Assembly: GCF_029946005.1 (NCBI RefSeq)
Contig: NZ_JAQSDR010000027.1
Span: 62,001 to 126,000, forward strand
DNA: 64,000 nt
From: Aquabacterium sp.
Lineage (GTDB): Bacteria; Pseudomonadota; Gammaproteobacteria; Burkholderiales; Burkholderiaceae_C
Direction: 5' to 3'
Shown: positions 54,970-63,644 of the stretch, piece by piece
Position numbering within the stretch: position 1 is the first letter of the stretch
Layout: each line of letters starts with the position of its first letter
Position numbers and translations under genes: made by a program
The notes under the pieces: model-generated
What the model was told of the DNA's origin: nothing
Seen by the model: the letters and a program-made list of their open reading frames with translations, nothing else
Database searches by the model: none

Positions 54970-57576
54970 ATGCCATCCTCCCTGCAGTTGTTTGACGATG
55001 ACCCTGATCAGCCAACTGCCGCTGAGGCCTTGTTGCGCCGAGCGCGGCCTGTGGATGCAGGGCACTACGACGACCTCCGTGATGCCGAGGGCCACCTTCG
55101 TCCGGGCTGGGAGGCCTTTGCCGAGCACCTGGGGGGCCCCCTCGACGACTTGGGGCAGCGGCAGGCTTTGCTGGCTCGCCAGATCCAGGAAGACGGCGTC
55201 ACTTACAACATTTACAGCGCGCAGGGTGGGGCTTCCCGCCCGTGGTCGCTGGAGGTGTTGCCCCGACTGATCGAGCCGCAAGACTGGCGGCTGATCGAGC
55301 AAGGGGCGGCCCAACGCGCCAGCCTGCTCAACCAGATCGCTGCCGACGTATACGGCGAGCAAAAACTGCTCAAGGACGCCTACCTGCCTGCGGCCCTGGT
55401 GCTGGGCCACCCCGGATACCTGCGCGGCCTGCATGGCGTCAAGCCATTGGGCGGCGTCTACCTGCACGTGGTGGCCTTTGACATGGTCCGCGCGCCCGAT
55501 GGTGCCTGGTGGGTGGTGTCTCAGCGCACCGAGGCGCCATCGGGCCTGGGCTATGTCATGCAAAACCGACTGATCGTGTCGCGGCTGTTCCCCGATGCGT
55601 TCAGGGCCATGAGCGTGCAGCATCTGGCCAGTGGTTTTCGCCGCCTGCTGGAGACCTTGCAGACCTTGGCCGAACCCTGCGCCAATGGCCAATCCCCACG
55701 TCTGGCCTTGCTGACGCCCGGACCATACAACGAAACCTATTTCGAGCATGCCTACCTGGCACGCTACCTGGGCTTGCCCTTGGTGGAAGGCGGCGACCTG
55801 ACCGTGCGTGACGAGCGCCTGTACCTGAAAACGGTGCAGGGCCTGGAGCCCATCCACGGCCTGCTGCGCCGCCTCGACGACGACTACTGCGACCCGCTGG
55901 AGCTTCGCAGCGACTCCACCCTGGGTGTCCCCGGCCTGATGCAGGCTGTGCGGGCGGGCAATGTGGTCATGGCCAACGCCTTGGGCACGGGCTTCCTGGA
56001 GTCGCCCGCCGTGCATGGCTTCCTGCCAGCCTTGTCCCGGCACCTGCTGGGCAAGGAGTTGATGCTGCCCTCATTGCCGACCTGGTGGTGCGGTGAAAAC
56101 GCGGCATGGCAGGACGTCAAGGCCGACCTGGGCGAGCAGGTCATCCGGCCGACGTATCCCTTTGGCAGCGTGCCGTTCGAAGCGGTGGTCGGGCCCAGCC
56201 TGGATGCCGCGGCGCTCAAGACCTGGAGCGCCCGCATTGAGCGCGACCGCGCCGCCCACACCTTGCAGAACTTCGTGCCCTATGCGCAACTGCCGGTGTG
56301 GTCTCAAGGTCAGTGCAGCATGCGCGGCGCTTCATTGCGGGTCTATGCCCTGGCCGATGGCAAGGGCGGCTGGCAGGTGCTGCCGGGTGGCATGACCCGC
56401 ATCGCCACGCGCGACTCCGGGCCCGTGTCCATGCAGCTGGGGGGCAGCAGCCTGGACACCTGGGTCATCACGGATGGCGCGGTGGACACCTTCTCCATGC
56501 TGCACCAGTCACTGCGTGTCGAAGACCTGGTCCAGCGTCAGCGTCCCGTGGCCAGTCGCATGGGCGAAAGCATGTTCTGGATGGGCCGCTACACCGAGCG
56601 CACCGAGTTTCAGCTTCGCCTGGTGCAAGGCTTGTCCAGTGTGCTGGCCGATGACGACGAGACTGATCCCGCCGTGCTGGAGGCCTTGTCCGACCTGGCC
56701 CGGACCAATGGCCTGGTGCCCGATGGCACGCCCAGCCTGACCAAGTCACCGCGCGTTTTCGAGCGCGCCACCGTCGAGGCCCTGGGCGATGTGCGCGCCG
56801 AGCAAGGCGCCTACAGCCTGGCCTACAACCTGGGGGCGCTGGAGCGCTCGGCACAGGCGCTGCGCGAACGGCTTTCACCCGAGCATTGGCGATTGCTGCG
56901 CGGATTGGGCGACAACTTCCGCCAACGTTTGCTGGGTCCCGACGGTGGCGATCAGCCCGACCTGGAGGATCCCGAGGACGATGCCGACAACCTGCCCGAC
57001 CTGGTGAATGTGCGCGAGGCGCTCGACCACCTGGCCATGCAGTTGGCGGCGGTCACCGGCTCACAAACTGACCGCATGACGCGTGACGCGGGCTGGCGCC
57101 TGCTGACGGTGGGCCGCTTGCTGGAGCGCCTGGTCAGCTATGCGGGCATCTTGCAGGCCTTCTGGCAACGCGAGGCCATGCACACGCCGCAGGGCTTTGA
57201 TTTGCTCCTGATGCTGTTTGACAGCGCCATCACTTTCCGCGCGCGCTTCCAGCGTCGCCTGGAGTTGCCAGCCTTGCTGGCCATGTTGGTGATTGACGAA
57301 ACCAACCCGCGGTCGATGGCCTGCGTGTTGCGCCGCTTGCGCACCGAGCTGGGCAAGCTGCCCGACCGGGCCGGCCCCAAGGAGGACCTCTTGGCGCTGC
57401 TGCCGCAAGAAGGCGTGGGCATCACGCTGGAAGAGTTGTGCGAGCCCGAGCTGGGCAATGCCGCCTTGCAGGTGTTGGCGCAACGCCTGATGCAGGCGGG
57501 CTGGCTTTTGTCCGACGAGTTGGGACGTCGCTACTTTGCCCACTCCGAACCCACTGAACAGATGGTGAGCGCGTGA
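54970..57576 (+). CDS. Fused circularly permuted ATP-grasp and alpha-E protein
   Basis: The protein has 868 residues. Residues about 1-500 form a circularly permuted ATP-grasp domain (DGVTYNIYSAQGG, HVVAFDMVRAPDG, FEHAYLARYLGLPLVEG, LRRLDDDYCDPLELRSDSTLG). Residues about 530-860 are an alpha-E (DUF403) all-helical domain starting SRMGESMFWMGRYTERTE. Stand-alone versions of both occur at 58664 and 60111, so this is a second, fused set. The start is ATG 54970 (TTG 54961 is weaker). The ATP-grasp is predicted to ligate a carboxylate to an amine. Confidence 0.92.
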   Translation: MPSSLQLFDDDPDQPTAAEALLRRARPVDAGHYDDLRDAEGHLRPGWEAFAEHLGGPLDDLGQRQALLARQIQEDGVTYNIYSAQGGASRPWSLEVLPRLIEPQDWRLIEQGAAQRASLLNQIAADVYGEQKLLKDAYLPAALVLGHPGYLRGLHGVKPLGGVYLHVVAFDMVRAPDGAWWVVSQRTEAPSGLGYVMQNRLIVSRLFPDAFRAMSVQHLASGFRRLLETLQTLAEPCANGQSPRLALLTPGPYNETYFEHAYLARYLGLPLVEGGDLTVRDERLYLKTVQGLEPIHGLLRRLDDDYCDPLELRSDSTLGVPGLMQAVRAGNVVMANALGTGFLESPAVHGFLPALSRHLLGKELMLPSLPTWWCGENAAWQDVKADLGEQVIRPTYPFGSVPFEAVVGPSLDAAALKTWSARIERDRAAHTLQNFVPYAQLPVWSQGQCSMRGASLRVYALADGKGGWQVLPGGMTRIATRDSGPVSMQLGGSSLDTWVITDGAVDTFSMLHQSLRVEDLVQRQRPVASRMGESMFWMGRYTERTEFQLRLVQGLSSVLADDDETDPAVLEALSDLARTNGLVPDGTPSLTKSPRVFERATVEALGDVRAEQGAYSLAYNLGALERSAQALRERLSPEHWRLLRGLGDNFRQRLLGPDGGDQPDLEDPEDDADNLPDLVNVREALDHLAMQLAAVTGSQTDRMTRDAGWRLLTVGRLLERLVSYAGILQAFWQREAMHTPQGFDLLLMLFDSAITFRARFQRRLELPALLAMLVIDETNPRSMACVLRRLRTELGKLPDRAGPKEDLLALLPQEGVGITLEELCEPELGNAALQVLAQRLMQAGWLLSDELGRRYFAHSEPTEQMVSA

Positions 57577-58526
57577 CGACCGATTTGACCGCTTCTGCAC
57601 AACGCCTGACCGTCGAGCACGAGACCCTTTACCGATACGCCCGTGCGGTGGACATGGCCCAGCACATCGCCTGTTTGCGCCCCTTGTCGGACGAAGGCCA
57701 GGTGCTGGAGCAATTCGAGATGAGCGTCAGCCCCTTGCCTGCGCAGCACAGCACCCGCCGGGATGCGTTTGGCAACAGCCGCGCGTATTTCGCCCTCAAT
57801 GCGGCGCACAAGGAACTCAAGGTGGTTGCCCGGAGCCAGGTGCAGGTCAAAGCCCGCTACCACGGCCTGGACCCGGCTCTGGGCGCCACCTGCGGTGAGG
57901 TGCGCGAGCTGCTGACCTACCGGGCGGAGGCGCCGTTCGAGAGTGCGAGCGAGTTCGCCTATGCATCTCCTTACGTGCCCATGCACGATGAGTTGCGCGA
58001 CTACGGGGCCCAGTCCCTGAAGGACGACCGCCCCTTGGCCGAAGCCGTCATCGAGCTGATGACCCGCATCCATGAGGACTTCACCTACGCGCCTGCATCC
58101 ACCGACATCTCCACCCCCATCCTGGCGGTTTTCAAGCAACGCAAAGGGGTGTGTCAGGACTTCGCTCACCTCATGCTGGGCTGCTTGCGGGCTTGCGGTC
58201 TGGCGGGGCGCTATGTCAGCGGCTATTTGTTGACCCTGCCACCAGAAGGGCAGGCCCCGTTGGTGGGCGCCGATGCCTCGCATGCCTGGATCAGCGTGTG
58301 GTGCCCCGGCTTGGGGCTGCCTGCCGGTGATTGGCTGGATCTGGACCCCACCAATGATTGCGTGCCCGACACGCACCATGTCCGGGTGGCCCATGGCCGT
58401 GATTTCGGCGACGTGACGCCCTTGCGCGGCGTCATCCGGGGTGGCGGAAAGCACACCTTGTTGGTGCGAGTCACCACGCGCCTGCTCAAAGAAAGCGTCA
58501 AAGAGTTGACGCAAGCACCAAAATAG
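57573..58526 (+). CDS. Transglutaminase-family protein
   Basis: The protein has 317 residues. The bacterial transglutaminase-like triad is C194 (GVCQDFAHL), H237 (SHAWISVW) and D258 (LDLDPTND), with an N-terminal beta-sandwich (TVEHETLYRYARAVDMAQHIACLRP). The start, GTG 57573, overlaps the fused ATP-grasp gene by 4 bases. Probably a protease or amidase acting on a peptide made by the cluster. Confidence 0.93.
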   Translation: MTTDLTASAQRLTVEHETLYRYARAVDMAQHIACLRPLSDEGQVLEQFEMSVSPLPAQHSTRRDAFGNSRAYFALNAAHKELKVVARSQVQVKARYHGLDPALGATCGEVRELLTYRAEAPFESASEFAYASPYVPMHDELRDYGAQSLKDDRPLAEAVIELMTRIHEDFTYAPASTDISTPILAVFKQRKGVCQDFAHLMLGCLRACGLAGRYVSGYLLTLPPEGQAPLVGADASHAWISVWCPGLGLPAGDWLDLDPTNDCVPDTHHVRVAHGRDFGDVTPLRGVIRGGGKHTLLVRVTTRLLKESVKELTQAPK

Positions 58527-58596
58527 ACTGATATTGCACTGCGATGTGGCGCATTGCCCGAAAGGTGTGCCATGCCTGAGCCATGCTTTCAAGGGC

Positions 58597-58612
58597 TGGC
58601 ACACTCCATGCA
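58597..58612 (+). promoter_or_regulatory. Candidate sigma-54 promoter before the ATP-grasp/alpha-E genes
   Basis: TGGCACACTCCATGCA fits the -24/-12 consensus TGGCACG-N4-TTGCW, with correct 12-base spacing between the GG and GC dinucleotides and two mismatches. It lies 52 bases upstream of ATG 58664. No enhancer-binding protein is encoded nearby, so this needs an experimental test. Confidence 0.45.
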
Positions 58613-58663
58613 TTGCTTTGTCAGACCGCTGTTTTCAAGGGACTCCCTGACGGGACGAAGTCA

Positions 58664-60097
58664 ATGAGATTCTTCGACGAAATGCACGTCAACAGCGCCA
58701 AAGTGCGCGACCACTACCAGGTCTATGACCGCTGGTTGGCCAAGCAGCCCCGCGACGTGATGCGTTCACGCCGCGAAGAGGCTGAGATGATTTTTCGCCG
58801 TGTCGGCATCACCTTTGCGGTGTATGGCGACAAGGACGAAACGGGGGCCGGCAGTGAACGCCTGATCCCTTTCGACCTGATCCCTCGCATCATCCCGGCT
58901 GATGAGTGGCGTGAAATGGAAAAGGGCCTGCGCCAACGCGTGACGGCCCTGAATCGTTTCCTGCACGACATCTACCACGACCAGGAAATCCTCAAGGCTG
59001 GCATCATCCCGTCCGAACCGGTGCTCAACAACGCTCAGTTCCGCAAGGAAATGATGGGCTTGAAAGTGCCGGGCGACATCTATTCCGTCATCGCAGGCAT
59101 CGACATCGTGCGGGCCTGCAACCCGGATGGCTCGGGCACCTACTACGTGTTGGAAGACAACCTGCGCGTGCCCAGCGGTGTGAGCTACATGCTCGAGAAC
59201 CGCAAGATGACCATGCGCCTGTTCCCCGAGCTGTTCTCGGAGCACCGCATTGCGCCGGTCGCGCATTACCCGGATTTGCTGCTCGACACCCTTCGCGCCG
59301 TGGCGCCTGCCTCGGTCAACGAGCCCACGGCCGTGGTCCTCACGCCGGGCATGCACAACTCGGCCTACTTCGAGCACGCCTTCCTGGCGCAGCAGATGGG
59401 CATCGAGCTGGTTGAAGGCGCCGACATGTTCGTCAAGGACGACTTTGTCTACATGCGCACCACACGTGGCCCGCAGCGTGTCGACGTCATCTACCGCCGC
59501 GTTGATGATGACTTCATGGACCCGGAAGTTTTCCGCAAGGATTCGACCCTGGGCGTGGCCGGTTTGCTGCGCGCCTACCGCGCCGGCAACGTGACCCTCG
59601 CCAATGCCATTGGCACCGGCATCGCTGATGACAAGTCGATCTACCCTTACGTGCCCAAGATGATTGAGTTCTACCTGGGCGAGAAACCGATTCTGCAAAA
59701 CGTACCGACCTTTTTGGGCCGCGACAAGAACGACCTCAAGTACGTGCTCGACAACCTGAAGGACCTGGTTGTCAAGGAAGTGCACGGCGCGGGTGGTTAC
59801 GGCATGTTGGTGGGCCCGGCGTCCACCACGGCCGAGATCGAAGATTTCCGCAAGCAGCTGCTGGCCAACCCCAGCAACTACATCGCGCAACCCACCTTGT
59901 CGCTGTCCACCTGCCCCACGTTTGTGGAGTCGGGCATCGCGCCTCGCCACATCGACCTGCGGCCCTTCGTGCTGTCAGGCAAAACCGTTCAGATGGTGCC
60001 GGGCGGGCTCACCCGCGTGGCCCTGAAAGAAGGCTCCTTGGTTGTCAACAGCTCACAAGGCGGTGGCACCAAGGACACTTGGGTTCTGGAAGCATGA
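58664..60097 (+). CDS. Circularly permuted ATP-grasp protein (stand-alone)
   Basis: The protein has 477 residues. The opening MRFFDEMHVNSAKVRDHYQVYDRWL and the blocks VGITFAVYGDKDETG, GIDIVRACNPDGSGTYYVLEDNLRVPSGVSYMLENR, DVIYRRVDDDFMDPE and GGYGMLVGPA are the family signature. It is homologous to the N-terminal half of the fused protein at 54970. The start is ATG 58664. It is in an operon with the alpha-E gene that follows. Confidence 0.94.
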   Translation: MRFFDEMHVNSAKVRDHYQVYDRWLAKQPRDVMRSRREEAEMIFRRVGITFAVYGDKDETGAGSERLIPFDLIPRIIPADEWREMEKGLRQRVTALNRFLHDIYHDQEILKAGIIPSEPVLNNAQFRKEMMGLKVPGDIYSVIAGIDIVRACNPDGSGTYYVLEDNLRVPSGVSYMLENRKMTMRLFPELFSEHRIAPVAHYPDLLLDTLRAVAPASVNEPTAVVLTPGMHNSAYFEHAFLAQQMGIELVEGADMFVKDDFVYMRTTRGPQRVDVIYRRVDDDFMDPEVFRKDSTLGVAGLLRAYRAGNVTLANAIGTGIADDKSIYPYVPKMIEFYLGEKPILQNVPTFLGRDKNDLKYVLDNLKDLVVKEVHGAGGYGMLVGPASTTAEIEDFRKQLLANPSNYIAQPTLSLSTCPTFVESGIAPRHIDLRPFVLSGKTVQMVPGGLTRVALKEGSLVVNSSQGGGTKDTWVLEA

Positions 60098-60110
60098 GGA
60101 GGATCCCACC

Positions 60111-61184
60111 ATGCGTTACGACGGCTCTCGCGCTCAAAGTCAGCCCCCCGAACCACCAGACGACAGTACCCCGGCCGACCGGCTGGAACCACGTCTGAAT
60201 CTCCACACTCCACACACGGAGTCCCGAATGCTTTCTCGCACCGCCGACCACCTCTTCTGGATGGCCCGCTACATGGAGCGGGCTGAAAACACAGCCCGCC
60301 TGCTTGATGTCAATTACCAGACGTCCTTGCTGCCGCAGTCCGACGCCTCAGCGATGCAGGGCTGGAAGGGCTTGCTCGGCATCAGTGAGTTGAGCGAGGA
60401 ATACCAGAAGCGTTTTGACAAGATCACCGCGCGTGACGTCATGAGCTTCATGGTCAGCGATGCCAACAACCCGTCCAGCATCCTCAGCTGTCTGCGGGCC
60501 GCGCGCGAGAACGCCCGTGCCGTGCGTGGCGCCTTGACCACCGAAGTCTGGGAGACCACCAACCAGACTTGGCTGGAGTTCAACCGCCTGCTGAGCACCG
60601 GCGCCTTGAAGAAGGACCCAGCCGAACTGTTTGAATGGGTGAAGTTCCGCTCACACCTGTCGCGCGGCGTGACCTTGGGCACCATGCTGCAGGATGAGTC
60701 ATTTCACTTCCAGCGCATCGGCACCTTCCTGGAACGCTCCGACAACACGGCGCGCCTGCTGGACGTCAAATTCCACAGTCTGGACACCGAGTTTTTCGGG
60801 TCTGGTGCCGGTAACGAAGCCAAGGAAGTCGATTTCTACCACTGGTCTGCGGTGCTGCGAAGCGTCTCGGCTTTCGAGGTCTACCGCAAGGTCTACCGCA
60901 ATGTGATCCGGCCCGAGAAGGTGGCCGAGTTGCTGATCTTGCGCCCCGACATGCCGCGCTCCTTGCTGGCCAGCATGAACGAAGTGGTCAGCAATTTGCG
61001 CGCGGTCGCCAACGACCAGAGCGATGACACCTTGCGCCGTGCGGGACGCCTGCGCGCCGACCTGCAGTATGGCCGGATCGACGAGATCCTGGCCACCGGC
61101 CTGCACGCCTACCTCACCCAGTTCCTGGACCGGGTGGGTGACTTGGGCTACGGCATCAGCCGCGATTTCCTGATGCCGGCTTGA
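60111..61184 (+). CDS. Alpha-E (DUF403) protein (stand-alone)
   Basis: The protein has 357 residues if translation starts at ATG 60111, which has a strong GAGGAGG site. Conserved sequence begins only at MLSRTADHLFWMARYMERAENTAR, codon 60228, 318 residues from the end. The first 39 residues are Pro/Ser-rich and absent from relatives. The all-helical domain is predicted to associate with the ATP-grasp ligase. It is homologous to the C-terminal half of the fused protein at 54970. Whether 60111 or 60228 is used is open. Confidence 0.9.
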   Translation: MRYDGSRAQSQPPEPPDDSTPADRLEPRLNLHTPHTESRMLSRTADHLFWMARYMERAENTARLLDVNYQTSLLPQSDASAMQGWKGLLGISELSEEYQKRFDKITARDVMSFMVSDANNPSSILSCLRAARENARAVRGALTTEVWETTNQTWLEFNRLLSTGALKKDPAELFEWVKFRSHLSRGVTLGTMLQDESFHFQRIGTFLERSDNTARLLDVKFHSLDTEFFGSGAGNEAKEVDFYHWSAVLRSVSAFEVYRKVYRNVIRPEKVAELLILRPDMPRSLLASMNEVVSNLRAVANDQSDDTLRRAGRLRADLQYGRIDEILATGLHAYLTQFLDRVGDLGYGISRDFLMPA

Positions 61185-61191
61185 GGCGAGC

Positions 61192-62361
61192 TCAGCGCGA
61201 AGGCAGTGGTGCGGTGTTCACCACGGCCTTGGCGAAGTCCGTGCCGATGACGGTTGAACCTGCCGAGGTGGGGTGGTTTGCATCCCAGAACAGGTACTTG
61301 TCGGGTCTGGCACACACGGGGCCAGGCACGCCCGGGAACACGGGGTTGTAGCAGGGCTCCGTCACGTTGTTGCCCTCGGCCGCAGCCTGAACCATGCGCA
61401 ACTGGGAATAGGTGTAGGTTTCAAAGCTGCGCACCTGGGCCTGTGGATATTGCTTGGCAAAGGTTTTGAGCGTGTTGGTGAGCACGATGGCGAACTCGGC
61501 GCTGCGTGCCTTGGCGTTGACCAGGTAGTTGCTCAAGGTCTTGTTGTGGTCGTGCGCGGAAGGAGTGATGCTCAGGTCGGGCATTTGCGGCACGAAGAAG
61601 TGGCGTGCACCTCGCTGGTACAGCTTGCTCATGCCCTTGTTGATGTTGTTGGCGATCTGGTAAGTCGTCAACTTGTTGAAGATGTTGCCGTCGGCGTAGT
61701 AGTCATCAGGACCGGTCCACAACACATACAAGGCGTTGGCATCCACGGGTGTGGTGGTGCTGGGCTGATTGTCCAGAAAGTCCTGGATCTGCTTGAGCAT
61801 GCCTTGTTGCATGCCATAAACAGGCATCAGATTGTTGGTGCCCGAGCGAGCCCCGGCAAAGGCGTAGTTCACCAAGGGAATGTTCAGCGCATTGGTCATG
61901 GCCTCGATCACCACGACGCCATCGGAGAAGCGCCCGCGTTTGCTGGGCGCGTCAGGCATGGCACGGCCTCCGAAATGTTCCAGGCTGTCGGCCAGGTTGC
62001 CGGTGTCGCTCATGCTGTCACCGAACGAAATGGCCTGGCTGTAGCTGTTGGCGAAGATCTCTGTCGGCGGCGTGGGTGCCAGGGGCACGGGTCGCAACCG
62101 GATGGCTTGCTTGATGGTCAGCATGCGCAGCCCTTCGGAGTAAGGCTTCACTGCAGGGCCAAATGCTCCGAGGATGGTGTTCCACACCAGGGGACTTGAG
62201 CCAATGACATAGGCGGTCTCCGGCTTGAGAACAACGCTGCTGAGCTGGCCGGTGAGCGCCAGCGCCAGAGGCGGCAGTTGCTGAGCCATTGCACCGGGCG
62301 ATGCCATCAAGGTGGCGGCCGGGAACACCCAGGCTGCCAATGTGCGGGTATTGAGTTCCAT
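61192..62361 (-). CDS. Secreted GDSL/SGNH esterase
   Basis: The protein has 389 residues. A signal peptide ends near residue 27 (MASPGAMAQQ). Block I is ISFGDSMSDTGN (nucleophile Ser in GDS), and block V is the C-terminal DANHPTSAGS (Asp and His). The intermediate GARSGTN and WTGPDDYYADGN blocks fit the oxyanion residues. Probably a secreted lipase or esterase. It converges on the alpha-E gene. Confidence 0.92.
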   Translation of the reverse strand: MELNTRTLAAWVFPAATLMASPGAMAQQLPPLALALTGQLSSVVLKPETAYVIGSSPLVWNTILGAFGPAVKPYSEGLRMLTIKQAIRLRPVPLAPTPPTEIFANSYSQAISFGDSMSDTGNLADSLEHFGGRAMPDAPSKRGRFSDGVVVIEAMTNALNIPLVNYAFAGARSGTNNLMPVYGMQQGMLKQIQDFLDNQPSTTTPVDANALYVLWTGPDDYYADGNIFNKLTTYQIANNINKGMSKLYQRGARHFFVPQMPDLSITPSAHDHNKTLSNYLVNAKARSAEFAIVLTNTLKTFAKQYPQAQVRSFETYTYSQLRMVQAAAEGNNVTEPCYNPVFPGVPGPVCARPDKYLFWDANHPTSAGSTVIGTDFAKAVVNTAPLPSR

Positions 62362-62407
62362 GTTTCCCTTTGGTTTGTAACGTGCGTTAATGTTACCCTG
62401 CAGAACA

Positions 62408-62437
62408 AAAAAGCCGAGCGATCAAGCTCGGCTTTTT
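62408..62437 (-). terminator. Rho-independent terminator after yggX
   Basis: AAAAAGCCGAG (62408-62418) pairs with CTCGGCTTTTT (62427-62437) around an 8-base loop, with T-rich ends on the minus strand. It lies between yggX and the GDSL gene. Confidence 0.85.
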
Positions 62438-62455
62438 GCAGCATGTGGTGGGGGC

Positions 62456-62728
62456 TTATTGAGCGGGTGGCACGTAGCCTTGCACCTGGTCACCACCGCC
62501 ACCAAAGAAGAACTGCTCCATCTGACGTGCGAGGTATTGGCGCGCACGTGCGTCGGCCAGGTTCAGCCGGTTTTCATTGACCAGCATGGTCTGATGCTTG
62601 AGCCACATCTGCCAGGCTTCCTTGCTGACCTCGTTGTAAATGCGCTTGCCCAACTCACCGGGGTAGGGCGCGTAGTCCATGCCTTCGGCTTCTTTTTTGA
62701 GGTGGGTGCATTGAATGGTGCGTGCCAT
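62456..62728 (-). CDS. yggX: YggX, iron-sulfur cluster protection protein
   Basis: The protein has 90 residues, the family length. The conserved start [30 protein letters not shown] contains C7, and the [18 protein letters not shown] block is present. YggX protects Fe-S proteins from oxidative damage and handles Fe(II). It has an intact C-terminus ending YVPPAQ. Confidence 0.96.
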   Translation of the reverse strand: MARTIQCTHLKKEAEGMDYAPYPGELGKRIYNEVSKEAWQMWLKHQTMLVNENRLNLADARARQYLARQMEQFFFGGGGDQVQGYVPPAQ

Positions 62729-62906
62729 GAGTGGGGATGTCCAGGAAAAGTCAGTGGGTGGGGCTGGGGCGTTTTTCGCGCACCCTCCAATGGTACGAGG
62801 ATTGGACGGGTCTGTTCAACCATGGGGTTGTTGGTAAAGCTCATGGGCGCCATCAGGTCATGGTGGTTTTCATGGAACGATACGAGGTTCCATCAGGAGA
62901 CTTTGG

Positions 62907-63623
62907 ATGAAATGTGATTCATGGACCGCCATCGGCGTTCTGGGCGTGTGCCTCACCGTGGCGGGTTGTTCTTCGGCACCCAAATCCGCGCCAAGCCAGG
63001 CGCTGCTCGCACCGGTCAATCCAACTTGTGGTTTGACCACGGCGTCCAGTGGCGAATTGGGCCTGAGTTGCCTGCTCACCGGGCCCCTTGCGGACACCCA
63101 GGTGGATGCTGAGCGCCCGGGCAACACAGCCTGCAGCAGCGACAGTTTCTTGGTCTTCAAGCAAAACATCAGCGCGCCGATCTGGCTGGTGCATGGCCAG
63201 AAAGGGGATGAGGGGCCCTTGCACGTGCGCGTCGGAGGCCGGGTGGGGCCAGGCACGCATGCCGGCAAAATTGGCAAGTCCGCTGGCAACGATTGCGATG
63301 CCATCGTCGGCCCGGTGGCCAATTTGGTGACCCAATATGGTGGAACCTATGTGGCCATGGTCGATAAAACCCAACGGCCTGTTTGCGTGTCCCATTCCCG
63401 GTTGATCCTGAGCACGTTCACCCAGAAGCTGTCCGTGGGCTTGTCGAAGGACATCAGCGACGTCACCCGCGAAAGCACCACTGATACCCTGCAGAAGCGA
63501 CTTGATCTTGAGGTGGCCACGCAGGTCAACCAGTATCTGCACCCTGGCAAGGCCTTGCCCGAGGCCGCGATCAGCCGCCACGGCCGCTGTCCCGATGGTT
63601 TCAGAACCTTTGTCGGCAACTGA
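62907..63623 (+). CDS. Cysteine-rich putative lipoprotein
   Basis: The protein has 238 residues. A lipobox VAGC near residue 21 suggests an outer-membrane lipoprotein. At least six further Cys residues lie in PTCGLTT, GLSCLLTG, TACSSDS, NDCDAIV, PVCVSHS and GRCPDG, possibly forming three disulfides. I do not recognise the family. It has an AGGAG ribosome site and converges on the argA-like gene. Confidence 0.7.
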   Translation: MKCDSWTAIGVLGVCLTVAGCSSAPKSAPSQALLAPVNPTCGLTTASSGELGLSCLLTGPLADTQVDAERPGNTACSSDSFLVFKQNISAPIWLVHGQKGDEGPLHVRVGGRVGPGTHAGKIGKSAGNDCDAIVGPVANLVTQYGGTYVAMVDKTQRPVCVSHSRLILSTFTQKLSVGLSKDISDVTRESTTDTLQKRLDLEVATQVNQYLHPGKALPEAAISRHGRCPDGFRTFVGN

Positions 63624-63644
63624 GGCAGCCCAGACGCGCGAACC

